From the NCBI GenBank assembly GCA_024224995.1, contig JAAENB010000151.1, positions 1 through 6,422 of the forward strand: DNA of 6,422 bases. The letters are read 5' to 3'. The notes under the pieces were generated by a model, which was not told the DNA's origin, searched no databases, and saw only the letters and a program-made list of their open reading frames with translations. The translations under genes were made by a program, and so were the position numbers. Position 1 is the stretch's first letter. Each line of letters opens with the position of its first letter. Below are positions 1-6,422 of this stretch, piece by piece. Source of the DNA: a bacterium. Lineage in GTDB: Bacteria > Spirochaetota > UBA4802 > UBA5550.

Positions 1-141
1 GCTTCCGGTAATAATCCTCACGGCCCGTAATACCATACCGGACCTGGTTGCCGGTTTTGAGGCCGGAGCCAATGACTATTTAACCAAGCCCTTAACAAAG
101 AGTGAGCTCCTGGTACGGGTGAATACCCTGGTGACACTGAA
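1..141 (+). repeat. Left copy of 141-bp terminal direct repeat
   Basis: Bases 1-141 match 6282-6422 exactly by direct reading, including synonymous codon positions. They encode the C-terminal half of the REC domain. The identity gives a period of 6,281 bp and indicates circular closure of the contig, a tandem duplication, or an assembly loop. Confidence 0.97.
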
Positions 142-745
142 ACGGACCGTGGCAGAGCACAAGGAAGCGAAGTATAAACTGCTGCAAGACCGCATGAGCC
201 CTCATTTTTTGTTTAATGCCCTGAATACCATCCACGCGTTAATGTACCGGGATGTGAAAACAGCCAACAGCGCGCTGTTGAAACTTGCTCATAATTACCG
301 TTTTTTAATGGACCAGGTATTGAAATCGGTGATTCCTTTTGAAGAGGAATGGGAGTTTGTTAAAAATTATCTCGAACTTGAGGAACTGCAGTTTGATGAT
401 ATATTGTCGACGGAAATGACCCTGGATGGTGATTTTGACGGAGTGTTTATTCCGCCCCTTACGATCCAGCCCATATTGGAAAATTGTTTAAAGCATGGGC
501 TAAAGGACAACAGGGGGGACGGGAGAGTAACGGTCCGGGCAGAATGCCGGGACCATAGGGTGATAGTTACCGTTGAAGACAACGGTACAGGACTTGAAAA
601 AGAGGGTGAGGAACTGTATAGCCGCTCCCTGGGAAATATATTGCAGCGGCTCAAATACCGGAGTAAAGAAGCAGCGGTGACCGCGGAGAACAGGGATGGG
701 GGAGGAACACGGGTAGAGATCAATTTCCGGGTTTGGCACGAATGA
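2..745 (+). CDS. C-terminal part of a hybrid signalling kinase: REC domain tail plus LytS/YpdA-type histidine kinase (5' partial)
   Basis: The frame is open from base 2 to the TGA at 743-745, and the start lies outside the window. The first ~38 codons are the second half of a receiver domain: the strand ending LPVIILTAR (switch Thr) and the NDYLTKPL segment (conserved Lys). A charged helical linker follows. Then comes a PF06580-type histidine kinase with MSPHFLFNALN (His codon 203-205), the N-box IPPLTIQPILENCLKHG (Asn codon 482-484), the G-box VEDNGTGL (Asp codon 578-580) and a terminal GGGTRVEI. No membrane segment is visible, so this part is probably cytoplasmic. The first 141 bases equal the last 141 of the window, so this is either the missing C-terminus of the downstream gene or that of a tandem paralogue. 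A GTG at 119 is inside the REC/linker region and is not a credible start. Domain identity is confident; gene identity is ambiguous. Confidence 0.9.
   Translation, partial: LPVIILTARNTIPDLVAGFEAGANDYLTKPLTKSELLVRVNTLVTLKRTVAEHKEAKYKLLQDRMSPHFLFNALNTIHALMYRDVKTANSALLKLAHNYRFLMDQVLKSVIPFEEEWEFVKNYLELEELQFDDILSTEMTLDGDFDGVFIPPLTIQPILENCLKHGLKDNRGDGRVTVRAECRDHRVIVTVEDNGTGLEKEGEELYSRSLGNILQRLKYRSKEAAVTAENRDGGGTRVEINFRVWHE
176..730 (+). other. Domain: LytS/YpdA-type histidine kinase (HK2)
   Basis: The segment begins with KLLQDRMSPHFLFNALN, the PF06580 H-box (His codon 203-205), and continues through a helical region to the HATPase N-box ILENCLKHG, G-box DNGTGL and final GGGTRVEINF. In this family the His lies in a PHFLFN context and the partner is usually a LytTR-type regulator. 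Most relatives carry a membrane sensor, whereas here the input is a REC domain through a charged helix. That suggests receiver-controlled kinase activity. In the joined numbering the His would be residue 1915. Confidence 0.93.
742..745 (+). promoter_or_regulatory. ATGA stop-start overlap (translational coupling site)
   Basis: ATG (742-744) of the large kinase gene overlaps TGA (743-745) of the upstream reading frame. No strong Shine-Dalgarno sequence sits at the usual distance: the preceding bases are pyrimidine/GC mixed, and the GGGTAGAGAT stretch is too far upstream. Initiation is therefore probably coupled to termination of the upstream gene. No promoter or terminator could be recognised here, since the whole upstream stretch is coding. 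Confidence 0.75.
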
Positions 746-3700
746 AAAAGATTTTGGATTATGAAATAATAGAGCGAATTGATGAGACCGTCAATTCAAT
801 TGTTTACCGGGGCCGCAAGGACCGTGAGAAAGGGACCGTCATTATTAAGGTTCACAATCTTGAAAATTCGTCATTGTCGAAAATAGCCCGTTTTAAACAG
901 GAGTACGAAATTATCAAGAATCTCAATTTTGAGGGGATTCTTAAGACCTATGATATAATTGAAACTGATAACAGGATAGCCCTGGTGCTGGAAGATTTTA
1001 AGGGCAGCTCCCTGAAGACTGTTATGCGGGAAAGACAGCGGCAGGCGGGCGGCGGCGAAACCCGGTTTTTTCTGGAAACAGCGATCTCGATTTCGGATAT
1101 TGTGGGTACCTTGCATAAAAACAATGTCATTCATAAGGATATCAAACCGCATAATCTTTTAATTAACCCGGAAACGGGAATGTTGAAATTGATCGATTTT
1201 GGGATCTCTTCGGAATTAAGCCATGAGCATGAAGAGATCTATAACAGGAATATAATAGAAGGAACCCTGGTATATATGTCACCGGAACAGACCGGCAGGA
1301 TAAGCCGCGGCGTGGATTACCGGACCGATATTTATTCCATGGGAATTACGTTCTATGAGATGTTAACCGGGGCAGTTCCGTTTCGTTCGAAAGACCCATT
1401 GGAAATAATACATGCCCATATTGCGAAGAAACCAACTCCCCCGGTGGAGATCGACAGCAGCATTCCCCCGGTCGTTTCGGATATAGTCATGAAATTGCTG
1501 GCGAAGAGCGCGGAAGACCGGTATCAGAATAGTTTTGGGGTAATGGCGGACCTGAGCGAGTGCCTTGGACAATTAAAAAAAAGGGAACGCATTGATTATT
1601 TTGAACCCGGAAAGAACGATATCTCCATAAAATTCAATATTCCCAGGGGACTTTTCGGCCGTGATGAAGAGCTGGGTATTTTATTGTCTGCGTTTGAGCG
1701 GGTGAGTGATGGAGCGCGGGAAATGATGCTCGTTGCCGGCGCTCCGGGGATTGGGAAATCGGTACTGATTAACGAAGTTCGAAAACCGATTGTGGAAAAG
1801 AGAGGGGCTTTTATTTCCGGTAAATATGAACAGTTCGGTCCGGGAATTCCCTATAGTTCACTAATTACGGCTTTCCGGGGACTCGTGCGGCAGCTTCTTT
1901 CCGAAAGCAGTGAACGGATTACCCGGTGTAAAGAAAAGCTTCACCGCGTCCTGGGAAACAATGGAAAAATTATTACTGATGTGATCCCCAATGTTGAGCT
2001 TATTATTGGAGAACAGCCGGATGTACCCCAGCTTGGTCCTGAGGAAACCCGGAACAGGTTTAATATTGTATTTAAAAAGTTTATCAGGGTCTTTGCTCAA
2101 AAAGAGCATCCCCTGGTATTATTCCTGGATGATCTGCAATGGGCCGATATTGAAAGTTTTTCTTTTATTGAAAATGTAATAACAGATCAAAGCATTGAGG
2201 CTCTTTTGATTATTGGCGCGTATCGTGATACAGAGGTGGACAGCACACACCCGGTGACAGGAATGACGGCTGCTGTTACGGATACCGGTGTTCCGCTCCA
2301 CACCATAACACTCCGCCCACTGGACAATGATGCCATAAACCGGTATATTGGCGGTTTCTTAAGAAAAGAGACCGGAGACATCTCTTCCCTTACGGAGCTG
2401 GTACACAAAAAGACCAATGGAAATCCTTTTTTTATTAACCAGTTTATAAAATCTCTTTATGATGATGAACTCTTGACACTGGACTCTGCTCTTGGATGGC
2501 AATGGGATGTGGCTGAAATTCGCCGGGTTCGGGTAACGGACAATGTTGTTGAACTTATGGCAAATAAGATAACGAAACTGAAAGAGCGTTCCAGGGAGAT
2601 GTTGAAAACCTGTGCCTGCATTGGAAACAGGTTTAATCCGGAGAGAGTATCCCTTGTTACAGCAAAGCCGCTGAGTGATATCATTGATTCTCTAATGGAA
2701 GCGATTGATGAGGGGCTCCTGGTTATCCGGGATGATGTGTATGAATTTCAGCACGACAGGATACAGGAAGGAGCCTATTCGCTTATCCCCGAGGATGAGA
2801 GAGCGGAGCTTCATTACAAAATAGGACGAATGCTTCTTCGCAATATTTCTCCGGAAGAATTGCGGGATGATATTTTTTTAGTAGTAAACCAGTTGAATTA
2901 CGGTATTGACCTGGCCCGGGATTTTGAAGAACGGCATGAACTGGCGGAACTGAACCTTCTGGCGGGCCGGAAAGCAAAAACAACGAGCGCCTATAATGGC
3001 GCATGCCGGTTTTTCACGTATGGCATTGAATTCCTTTCTCCCGAGGCATGGGAGCGGGAGTATGAACTGGCTCTGGCGCTCTATACGGAGTGTGGAGAGG
3101 CCTGCGTTTTAAGCGGAGACACGGATGAGGCCCAAAGACTTCTCGACCTGGTTCTTGATAAAGCAAAAACGGCTCTGGATATGGTTAAAGCGTATGAAAC
3201 AAAAATAATGCTCGATATGAGCATGAATAAAATGACGGAAGCCTTAGCATGGGCAATGGAAGCACTCTCCGGGTTGGGGGTTCATTTCCCTAAAAAAGTC
3301 ACCCCCATGGACGTTTTCAAGGAACAGCTCATGATAAAGTCCAAAATGCGAAAGAGGACAATCGAGGAACTCTTGCATTCTACGGAGAATATGACCGATC
3401 CCCGCGAACGTGCTATTGCCCGTTTGCTTATGATCGCTTTCCCGCCGAGTTATATTGTCGTATCTGATTATTTTTCTACAATTATATCAAAGCATTTAAC
3501 TCTGTCACTGCAATACGGGGGGGCTCCTACATCCGCATATGCGTACGCGACCTATGGGATGCTTTTATGCAATAATCCGGAGACCGTTGAAAAAGGATAT
3601 CGCTACGGCCGGCTGGCATTAGGGATAATTGACCGGTCGGAAGGAGAAGAGTTAAAGGCAAAGGTGTATTTATTATTCGCGGGATTTATTAGTCATTGGA

Positions 3701-6422
3701 AAAGGCCGGTAAAAGAGAGTCTTGAATATTTTATGGAGGCACACAAGAGTGCTTCCGAACACGGGGATTTTGGTTTTGGAGCATATAGTTTATCCTATTA
3801 TTCTTTTTATTGTATATACGCGGCCGAACCGCTCGATAAATTGAAAGAAAAGTATGAAACAAATTACGAGACTATGAAGAGCCTGAAGCAGGAGAGTACA
3901 ATTCAGTATTATGAACTTCGTTACCAGTTAGTCTTGAATTTACGAGGGGAGTCGGATGACGTTGGGATTATAAAAGGGGAAATCTTTGATGAGGAAGAGA
4001 GTGTAACCCGTTGGCAGCGTGAAAAGCAGCTAAACAGTTTTGGGCATTATATCGAGAGTAAAATCATTCTTTACTATCTTCACGGATTTTATAAAGAGGC
4101 AGTGCAAATAGCGGAGGAGGGGAAGAACAATATTGAAGAACTGATTTCAATGTATTCACAGGCTCTTTATAATTTTTATTATTCCCTGGCCCTGCTCGCG
4201 ATATATTCCGGTTTTTCCAAAAGAAAGCAGAAAGCATATTTTAAACAAATAAAGGGCTACCAGCGAAAAATGCTGCGGTGGTCTAAAGCATGTCCGGAGA
4301 ATTTTTTGAATAAATATCTCCTGGTTCAGGCGGCATTGGCCGGAGTTACCGGTAAGAATCAGCGTGATGAAAATGGGGTCTCTACCAGGGGAGAAATCCT
4401 TTTTAATCGTGCCATAGAAACCGCGAAGAAAAGCGGATTTCTTCATGAAGAGGGAATCGCGAATGAAGCGGCAGCCTGCTTCTACCGGGATAGGAATTAT
4501 CTTGTAAAGGCAAATATCTATATGAAAAGAGCCCACGCCTCTTATTCCCGGTGGGGGGCGGTAAGTAAGGTTAAACAAATTGAAAAAGATTTTCCCGCTT
4601 TAAAAGCGGGGCTTCTCAGTCAGGGGGCTGCACGGAGGGCGGAAGGATCAACGAGTCTTTCTACAACAGGAACTATTTCGGAGTCGCTCGATTTGTCAAC
4701 AGTGGTAAGAGCCACCCGGGCCATATCAGGAGAGATTGTTCTTTCACGGCTTCTTTCGCGTCTTATGCAGCTGACCCTGGAGAACGCGGGAGCGGAGAAG
4801 GGCTGTCTCCTGCTTGAGAAAGAGGGAAAGATTTTTGTTGAAGCGGAAGGTGAAGTGGGAAATTCCGGGGTTCGGGTGCTGGAATCGGTGCCGGTAGAGC
4901 TTCACCCCGGGCTTTCTCCTGCTATGGTTAATTCTGTTGAACGGACAAAAAAAACCCTTATTTTAACTGATGCTCAAATTGAGGGAGAGTTTACCCGTGA
5001 CCCCTATGTGCTTGAGCAAAAGCCAAAATCGGTCCTGTGTATGCCCATCATAAGCCAGGGAAAACTTACCGGTATGGTATACCTGGAAAATGATCTCATG
5101 ACCGGCGCCTTTACCCCTGAGCGCCTGGAAATATTGCAGGTGATCTCGTCCCAGGTGGCCATATCTATCGATAACGCGCGGTTGTACGATGATCTTGAAC
5201 AAAAGAATGAGAAACTTATTGAACTGGATGAATTAAAAGATGAATTCCTGGCAAACACCTCGCACGAGCTTCGCACTCCCCTGAACGGGATAATCGGGAT
5301 AGCTGATTCCCTGCTTGAGCGGGATGATCTTGACGAAGAAAGCGGGAGGAATTTGTCCCTTATTGTCTCAAGCGGCAGACGTCTGACCAACCTGGTAAAT
5401 GATGTACTCGATTTTTCAAAGCTCAAGAACCGGGATATCGGGCTTAATCCCGTCCCCCTGGATATCAAGTCATTAACGGATGTGGTGATAGACCTTTCAA
5501 GACCCCTTACCCGGCAAAAGGGCCTGGAACTGGTAAACGCCATTGATGCCGGGACCCCGGCAGTGAATGGGGATGAAAACCGTCTTCAGCAGATTTTGTT
5601 TAATCTTGTGGGCAACAGTATCAAGTTCACGGAGTCGGGAGAAGTTCGTATAACAGCGGATGTAGTAGAGGCCGGTAACGCGAAGGGCCGGTTTATTCGT
5701 ATCACCGTGTCGGATACGGGGATTGGGATTCCTCCGGATAAGCAGGATGATGTATTTAAATCGTTTGAGCAGGTGGATGGTTCAATCGCGAGGCAATACG
5801 GCGGAACCGGAATAGGGCTTTCCATTGTTAAGCAGCTTGTGGAACTGCATGGAGGGGAAGTGGGGCTTGTGTCTGCGGAAGGAGCAGGATCGTCTTTTTT
5901 CTTCACGATCCCTGCCGCCGAAGGGAAGGCCCGCCTGGAAAGCATATCCCGAAGCCTTGAACAGGCTTCCCGGGTACGGGATCGCCTGGTGGAAGAAGTT
6001 GCCTCTGCCGGAGAGAGAGAAGGGGTAAGGAAAAGCAGCAGAAAAGGGGCTCGTATCCTGGCGGTAGATGATGACCTGGTTAATTTGCAGGTAATAAATA
6101 ATTATTTATCAACCGGGGATTCAACAGCAGGTTACGATTTAACCCTGGCCTCAGGCGGAATTCAGGCCCTTGATCTGCTGAAAGAGTCGGATTACGACCT
6201 GGTACTGCTCGATATAATGATGCCCGGGATATCGGGATATGAAGTGTGCCGGGTAATTCGTGAGCAGTTTTCCCTGTATGAGCTTCCGGTAATAATCCTC
6301 ACGGCCCGTAATACCATACCGGACCTGGTTGCCGGTTTTGAGGCCGGAGCCAATGACTATTTAACCAAGCCCTTAACAAAGAGTGAGCTCCTGGTACGGG
6401 TGAATACCCTGGTGACACTGAA
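742..6422 (+). CDS. Giant HstK-like trifunctional Ser/Thr kinase / NTPase / hybrid sensor histidine kinase (3' partial)
   Basis: One uninterrupted frame runs from the ATG at 742 through the window end, giving 1,893 visible residues. Domain order: Ser/Thr kinase (7-270), AAA_16/STAND NTPase (303-572), helical TPR-like region (573-1300), GAF (1335-1480), HisKA (H1508), HATPase_c (about 1590-1724), basic linker, REC (1770 on, D1824). This matches the family annotated as trifunctional Ser/Thr kinase / ATP-binding protein / sensor histidine kinase, of which cyanobacterial HstK is the named example. The start is supported because DYEIIERI, the first strand of the kinase fold, follows directly, as is usual in the family. 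No signal peptide or transmembrane helix is evident, so it is probably a soluble cytoplasmic sensor. It overlaps the upstream stop by 4 nt and has only a weak ribosome site, which suggests translational coupling. If joined through the terminal repeat it ends at the equivalent of base 745, giving 2,094 residues with a second histidine kinase. The physiological signal is unknown. Confidence 0.93.
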   Translation, partial: MKKILDYEIIERIDETVNSIVYRGRKDREKGTVIIKVHNLENSSLSKIARFKQEYEIIKNLNFEGILKTYDIIETDNRIALVLEDFKGSSLKTVMRERQRQAGGGETRFFLETAISISDIVGTLHKNNVIHKDIKPHNLLINPETGMLKLIDFGISSELSHEHEEIYNRNIIEGTLVYMSPEQTGRISRGVDYRTDIYSMGITFYEMLTGAVPFRSKDPLEIIHAHIAKKPTPPVEIDSSIPPVVSDIVMKLLAKSAEDRYQNSFGVMADLSECLGQLKKRERIDYFEPGKNDISIKFNIPRGLFGRDEELGILLSAFERVSDGAREMMLVAGAPGIGKSVLINEVRKPIVEKRGAFISGKYEQFGPGIPYSSLITAFRGLVRQLLSESSERITRCKEKLHRVLGNNGKIITDVIPNVELIIGEQPDVPQLGPEETRNRFNIVFKKFIRVFAQKEHPLVLFLDDLQWADIESFSFIENVITDQSIEALLIIGAYRDTEVDSTHPVTGMTAAVTDTGVPLHTITLRPLDNDAINRYIGGFLRKETGDISSLTELVHKKTNGNPFFINQFIKSLYDDELLTLDSALGWQWDVAEIRRVRVTDNVVELMANKITKLKERSREMLKTCACIGNRFNPERVSLVTAKPLSDIIDSLMEAIDEGLLVIRDDVYEFQHDRIQEGAYSLIPEDERAELHYKIGRMLLRNISPEELRDDIFLVVNQLNYGIDLARDFEERHELAELNLLAGRKAKTTSAYNGACRFFTYGIEFLSPEAWEREYELALALYTECGEACVLSGDTDEAQRLLDLVLDKAKTALDMVKAYETKIMLDMSMNKMTEALAWAMEALSGLGVHFPKKVTPMDVFKEQLMIKSKMRKRTIEELLHSTENMTDPRERAIARLLMIAFPPSYIVVSDYFSTIISKHLTLSLQYGGAPTSAYAYATYGMLLCNNPETVEKGYRYGRLALGIIDRSEGEELKAKVYLLFAGFISHWKRPVKESLEYFMEAHKSASEHGDFGFGAYSLSYYSFYCIYAAEPLDKLKEKYETNYETMKSLKQESTIQYYELRYQLVLNLRGESDDVGIIKGEIFDEEESVTRWQREKQLNSFGHYIESKIILYYLHGFYKEAVQIAEEGKNNIEELISMYSQALYNFYYSLALLAIYSGFSKRKQKAYFKQIKGYQRKMLRWSKACPENFLNKYLLVQAALAGVTGKNQRDENGVSTRGEILFNRAIETAKKSGFLHEEGIANEAAACFYRDRNYLVKANIYMKRAHASYSRWGAVSKVKQIEKDFPALKAGLLSQGAARRAEGSTSLSTTGTISESLDLSTVVRATRAISGEIVLSRLLSRLMQLTLENAGAEKGCLLLEKEGKIFVEAEGEVGNSGVRVLESVPVELHPGLSPAMVNSVERTKKTLILTDAQIEGEFTRDPYVLEQKPKSVLCMPIISQGKLTGMVYLENDLMTGAFTPERLEILQVISSQVAISIDNARLYDDLEQKNEKLIELDELKDEFLANTSHELRTPLNGIIGIADSLLERDDLDEESGRNLSLIVSSGRRLTNLVNDVLDFSKLKNRDIGLNPVPLDIKSLTDVVIDLSRPLTRQKGLELVNAIDAGTPAVNGDENRLQQILFNLVGNSIKFTESGEVRITADVVEAGNAKGRFIRITVSDTGIGIPPDKQDDVFKSFEQVDGSIARQYGGTGIGLSIVKQLVELHGGEVGLVSAEGAGSSFFFTIPAAEGKARLESISRSLEQASRVRDRLVEEVASAGEREGVRKSSRKGARILAVDDDLVNLQVINNYLSTGDSTAGYDLTLASGGIQALDLLKESDYDLVLLDIMMPGISGYEVCRVIREQFSLYELPVIILTARNTIPDLVAGFEAGANDYLTKPLTKSELLVRVNTLVTL
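760..1551 (+). other. Domain: N-terminal Ser/Thr protein kinase
   Basis: Residues about 7-270 of the gene starting at 742. Visible kinase landmarks are the ATP-binding Lys K36 (TVIIKV), the likely helix-C Glu E54, the catalytic loop HKDIKPHN (D133, K135, N138), the metal-binding DFG at 152-154, the substrate-loop GTLVYMSPEQTGR (174-186), D196 in DIYSMG, and the late Arg R260. All main catalytic residues are therefore present and activity is plausible. Two departures from the textbook pattern: the glycine-rich loop is replaced by DETVNSIVYRG with no GxGxxG, and the HRD motif reads HKD. From memory, the HstK-like family often lacks the classical glycine loop, so that change need not mean inactivity. 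Substrates are unknown. Confidence 0.9.
1648..2457 (+). other. Domain: AAA_16 / STAND-type NTPase
   Basis: Residues about 303-572. The module opens with LFGRDEEL (304 on), the usual entry motif of AAA_16 domains. It has a clean Walker A GAPGIGKS at 333-340 (K339) and a Walker B VLFLDDLQWAD with D463/D464. A GAYRDTEV segment follows (R495), and TNGNPFF at 558-564 is typical of MalT-like STAND ATPases. In STAND proteins nucleotide exchange works as a molecular switch that couples ligand sensing by a helical region to an output domain. Here it lies between the Ser/Thr kinase and the long helical sensor region. NTP binding is well supported; a switch role is inferred from the family. Confidence 0.88.
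2458..4641 (+). other. Region: long alpha-helical, TPR-like sensor/scaffold segment
   Basis: Residues about 573-1300, roughly 700 residues with no catalytic motif. The start keeps family landmarks: LKTCACIGNRF (621-631), then FQHDRIQEGAY and LIPEDERAELHYKIG, corresponding to the winged-helix/helical part after a STAND NTPase. The remainder is rich in Leu, Ala, Glu, Lys and Tyr in helix-like periodicity, with short segments resembling TPR helix pairs. It ends in the family hallmark YSRWGAVSKVKQIEKDFP (1268-1285). Regions like this in STAND proteins bind ligands or partner proteins. I infer that role but see no specific ligand motif. The boundary with the following linker is approximate. Confidence 0.75.
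4744..5181 (+). other. Domain: GAF sensor
   Basis: Residues about 1335-1480. The pattern is a helix with RLLSRLMQLTLENAGAEKG, a strand GCLLLEKEGKIFVEAEGE, a conserved SVLCMPIISQGKLTGMVYLEN core, and FTPERLEILQVISSQVAISIDNARLY, the characteristic C-terminal helix of GAF domains. GAF domains bind small ligands or chromophores, or dimerise. I see no clear chromophore-binding Cys motif and cannot name a ligand. The last helix runs straight into a coiled signalling helix (about 1479-1500) leading to the kinase His, the normal way a GAF domain controls a histidine kinase. Confidence 0.87.
5209..5913 (+). other. Domain: HisKA + HATPase_c histidine kinase core (HK1)
   Basis: Residues about 1490-1724. 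The phospho-accepting H-box is FLANTSHELRTPLNGI with H1508. The adjacent E1509 and T1512 fit the ExxT pattern linked to phosphatase activity, so HK1 may both phosphorylate and dephosphorylate its receiver. The ATP-binding part has an N-box FNLVGNSIKFT (N1621, N1625), G1 SDTGIGI (D1658), F-box VFKSFEQVD and G2 YGGTGIGLSIVKQL (1686 on). All boxes are intact. It belongs to the hybrid-kinase class, unlike the LytS-type kinase encoded at 176-730. Confidence 0.95.
6049..6422 (+). other. Domain: receiver (REC), nearly complete, cut by window end
   Basis: Residues about 1770-1893. The acidic pocket is D1776-D1777-D1778 in ILAVDDDLVN, the phospho-acceptor is D1824 in LVLLDIMMPGISGYEV, the switch Thr is T1854 in VIILTAR, and the conserved Lys is K1876 in YLTKPL. 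All residues needed for phosphotransfer are present, so it should accept phosphate from H1508 in cis or trans. A basic linker rich in Arg, Lys and Ser (about 1725-1769) separates it from the HATPase. No DNA-binding output domain follows within the window. Through the terminal repeat, the continuation is the LytS-type kinase at 176-730. Confidence 0.95.
6282..6422 (+). repeat. Right copy of 141-bp terminal direct repeat
   Basis: This is identical to bases 1-141 and ends exactly at the window edge, so the true extent of identity cannot be seen. The reading frame is the same relative to the protein in both copies, so the gene continues in frame across the join. An exact 141-base overlap is what a de Bruijn assembler using a k-mer of 141 would leave at the ends of a closed loop (inference). 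Confidence 0.97.

Noticed and set aside
367..723. 118-codon open frame on the - strand
   Set aside because: It is antisense to the LytS-type kinase ATP-binding region, and the Ser/Pro-rich product is typical of a shadow frame.
119..745. Independent small kinase gene starting at GTG 119
   Set aside because: The frame is open upstream to base 2 and encodes clear REC motifs (LTAR, LTKPL), so the GTG is an internal Val codon.
4156..4578. 140-codon open frame on the - strand
   Set aside because: It is antisense to the conserved helical region, including the YSRWGA block. There is no family resemblance and no ribosome site that stands out.
4594..4610. Perfect inverted repeat (CCCGCTTT / AAAGCGGG around one A), possible hairpin or terminator
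   Set aside because: It lies inside conserved coding sequence at the end of the helical region, is not followed by a T-run, and the gene continues for hundreds of codons. A chance palindrome is the simplest explanation.
5004..5543. 179-codon open frame on the - strand
   Set aside because: It lies wholly antisense to the GAF/HisKA coding region. Its product is a Ser/Arg-rich low-complexity shadow without any recognisable domain, while the + strand here carries intact catalytic motifs.
5825..6028. Short + strand frames at 5825-6028 and 1991-2179
   Set aside because: Both are out-of-frame readings inside the large kinase gene, over the HATPase G2 region and the NTPase region respectively.
1..6422. 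Small plasmid, viral circle or mobile element
   Set aside because: Despite the closing ends, there is no replication, capsid, transposase, integrase or recombinase gene, no noncoding origin, and no inverted terminal repeat. The whole unit is one signalling gene.

Overview
The window is almost entirely protein-coding on the + strand. It carries pieces of very large multidomain signalling kinases of the HstK-like type: a Ser/Thr protein kinase, a STAND-type NTPase, a long helical region, GAF, a histidine kinase and a receiver, in one polypeptide. No phage, plasmid, transposon, CRISPR or RNA gene is visible. Proteins of this build are known from spirochaetes, cyanobacteria, myxobacteria and other bacteria with elaborate signalling. 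The receiver followed by a LytS-type kinase, and the middling G+C (just under half, estimated by eye), lean towards a spirochaete or a similar environmental bacterium. That is a weak inference.

Layout. Bases 2-745 encode the C-terminal end of a signalling protein: the second half of a receiver (REC) domain, a helical linker, then a complete LytS/YpdA-type histidine kinase module ending in TGA at 743-745. That stop overlaps the ATG at 742-744 of the next gene (ATGA). The second gene is open in one frame from 742 to the window end with no frameshift or in-frame stop (1,893 residues visible). Its order is Ser/Thr kinase (about residues 7-270), AAA_16/STAND NTPase (303-572), helical TPR-like region (573-1300), GAF (1335-1480), HisKA/HATPase histidine kinase with H1508, and REC with D1824. 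It is cut off just after the REC domain.

Key structural fact. Bases 1-141 and 6282-6422 are identical, so the sequence closes on itself with a period of 6,281 bp. Crossing the join keeps the frame, so the two pieces can be read as one 2,094-residue protein: STK - NTPase - helical - GAF - HK1 - REC - HK2 (LytS type). Its stop codon would overlap its own start codon, and the 6,281-bp unit would have no noncoding DNA. Either this is a collapsed head-to-tail array of near-identical giant kinase genes, a true circle, or an assembly loop caused by paralogues sharing the REC segment. The lack of any promoter, origin or replication gene makes a self-replicating circle unlikely. The 141-bp overlap length also looks like an assembler k-mer overlap.

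How the parts may work together (inference): the helical and GAF regions sense a signal, the NTPase acts as a switch, and HK1 phosphorylates the REC domain. REC then controls the LytS-type HK2, while the Ser/Thr kinase gives a second output. No DNA-binding output domain is present, so any partner response regulator is encoded elsewhere.
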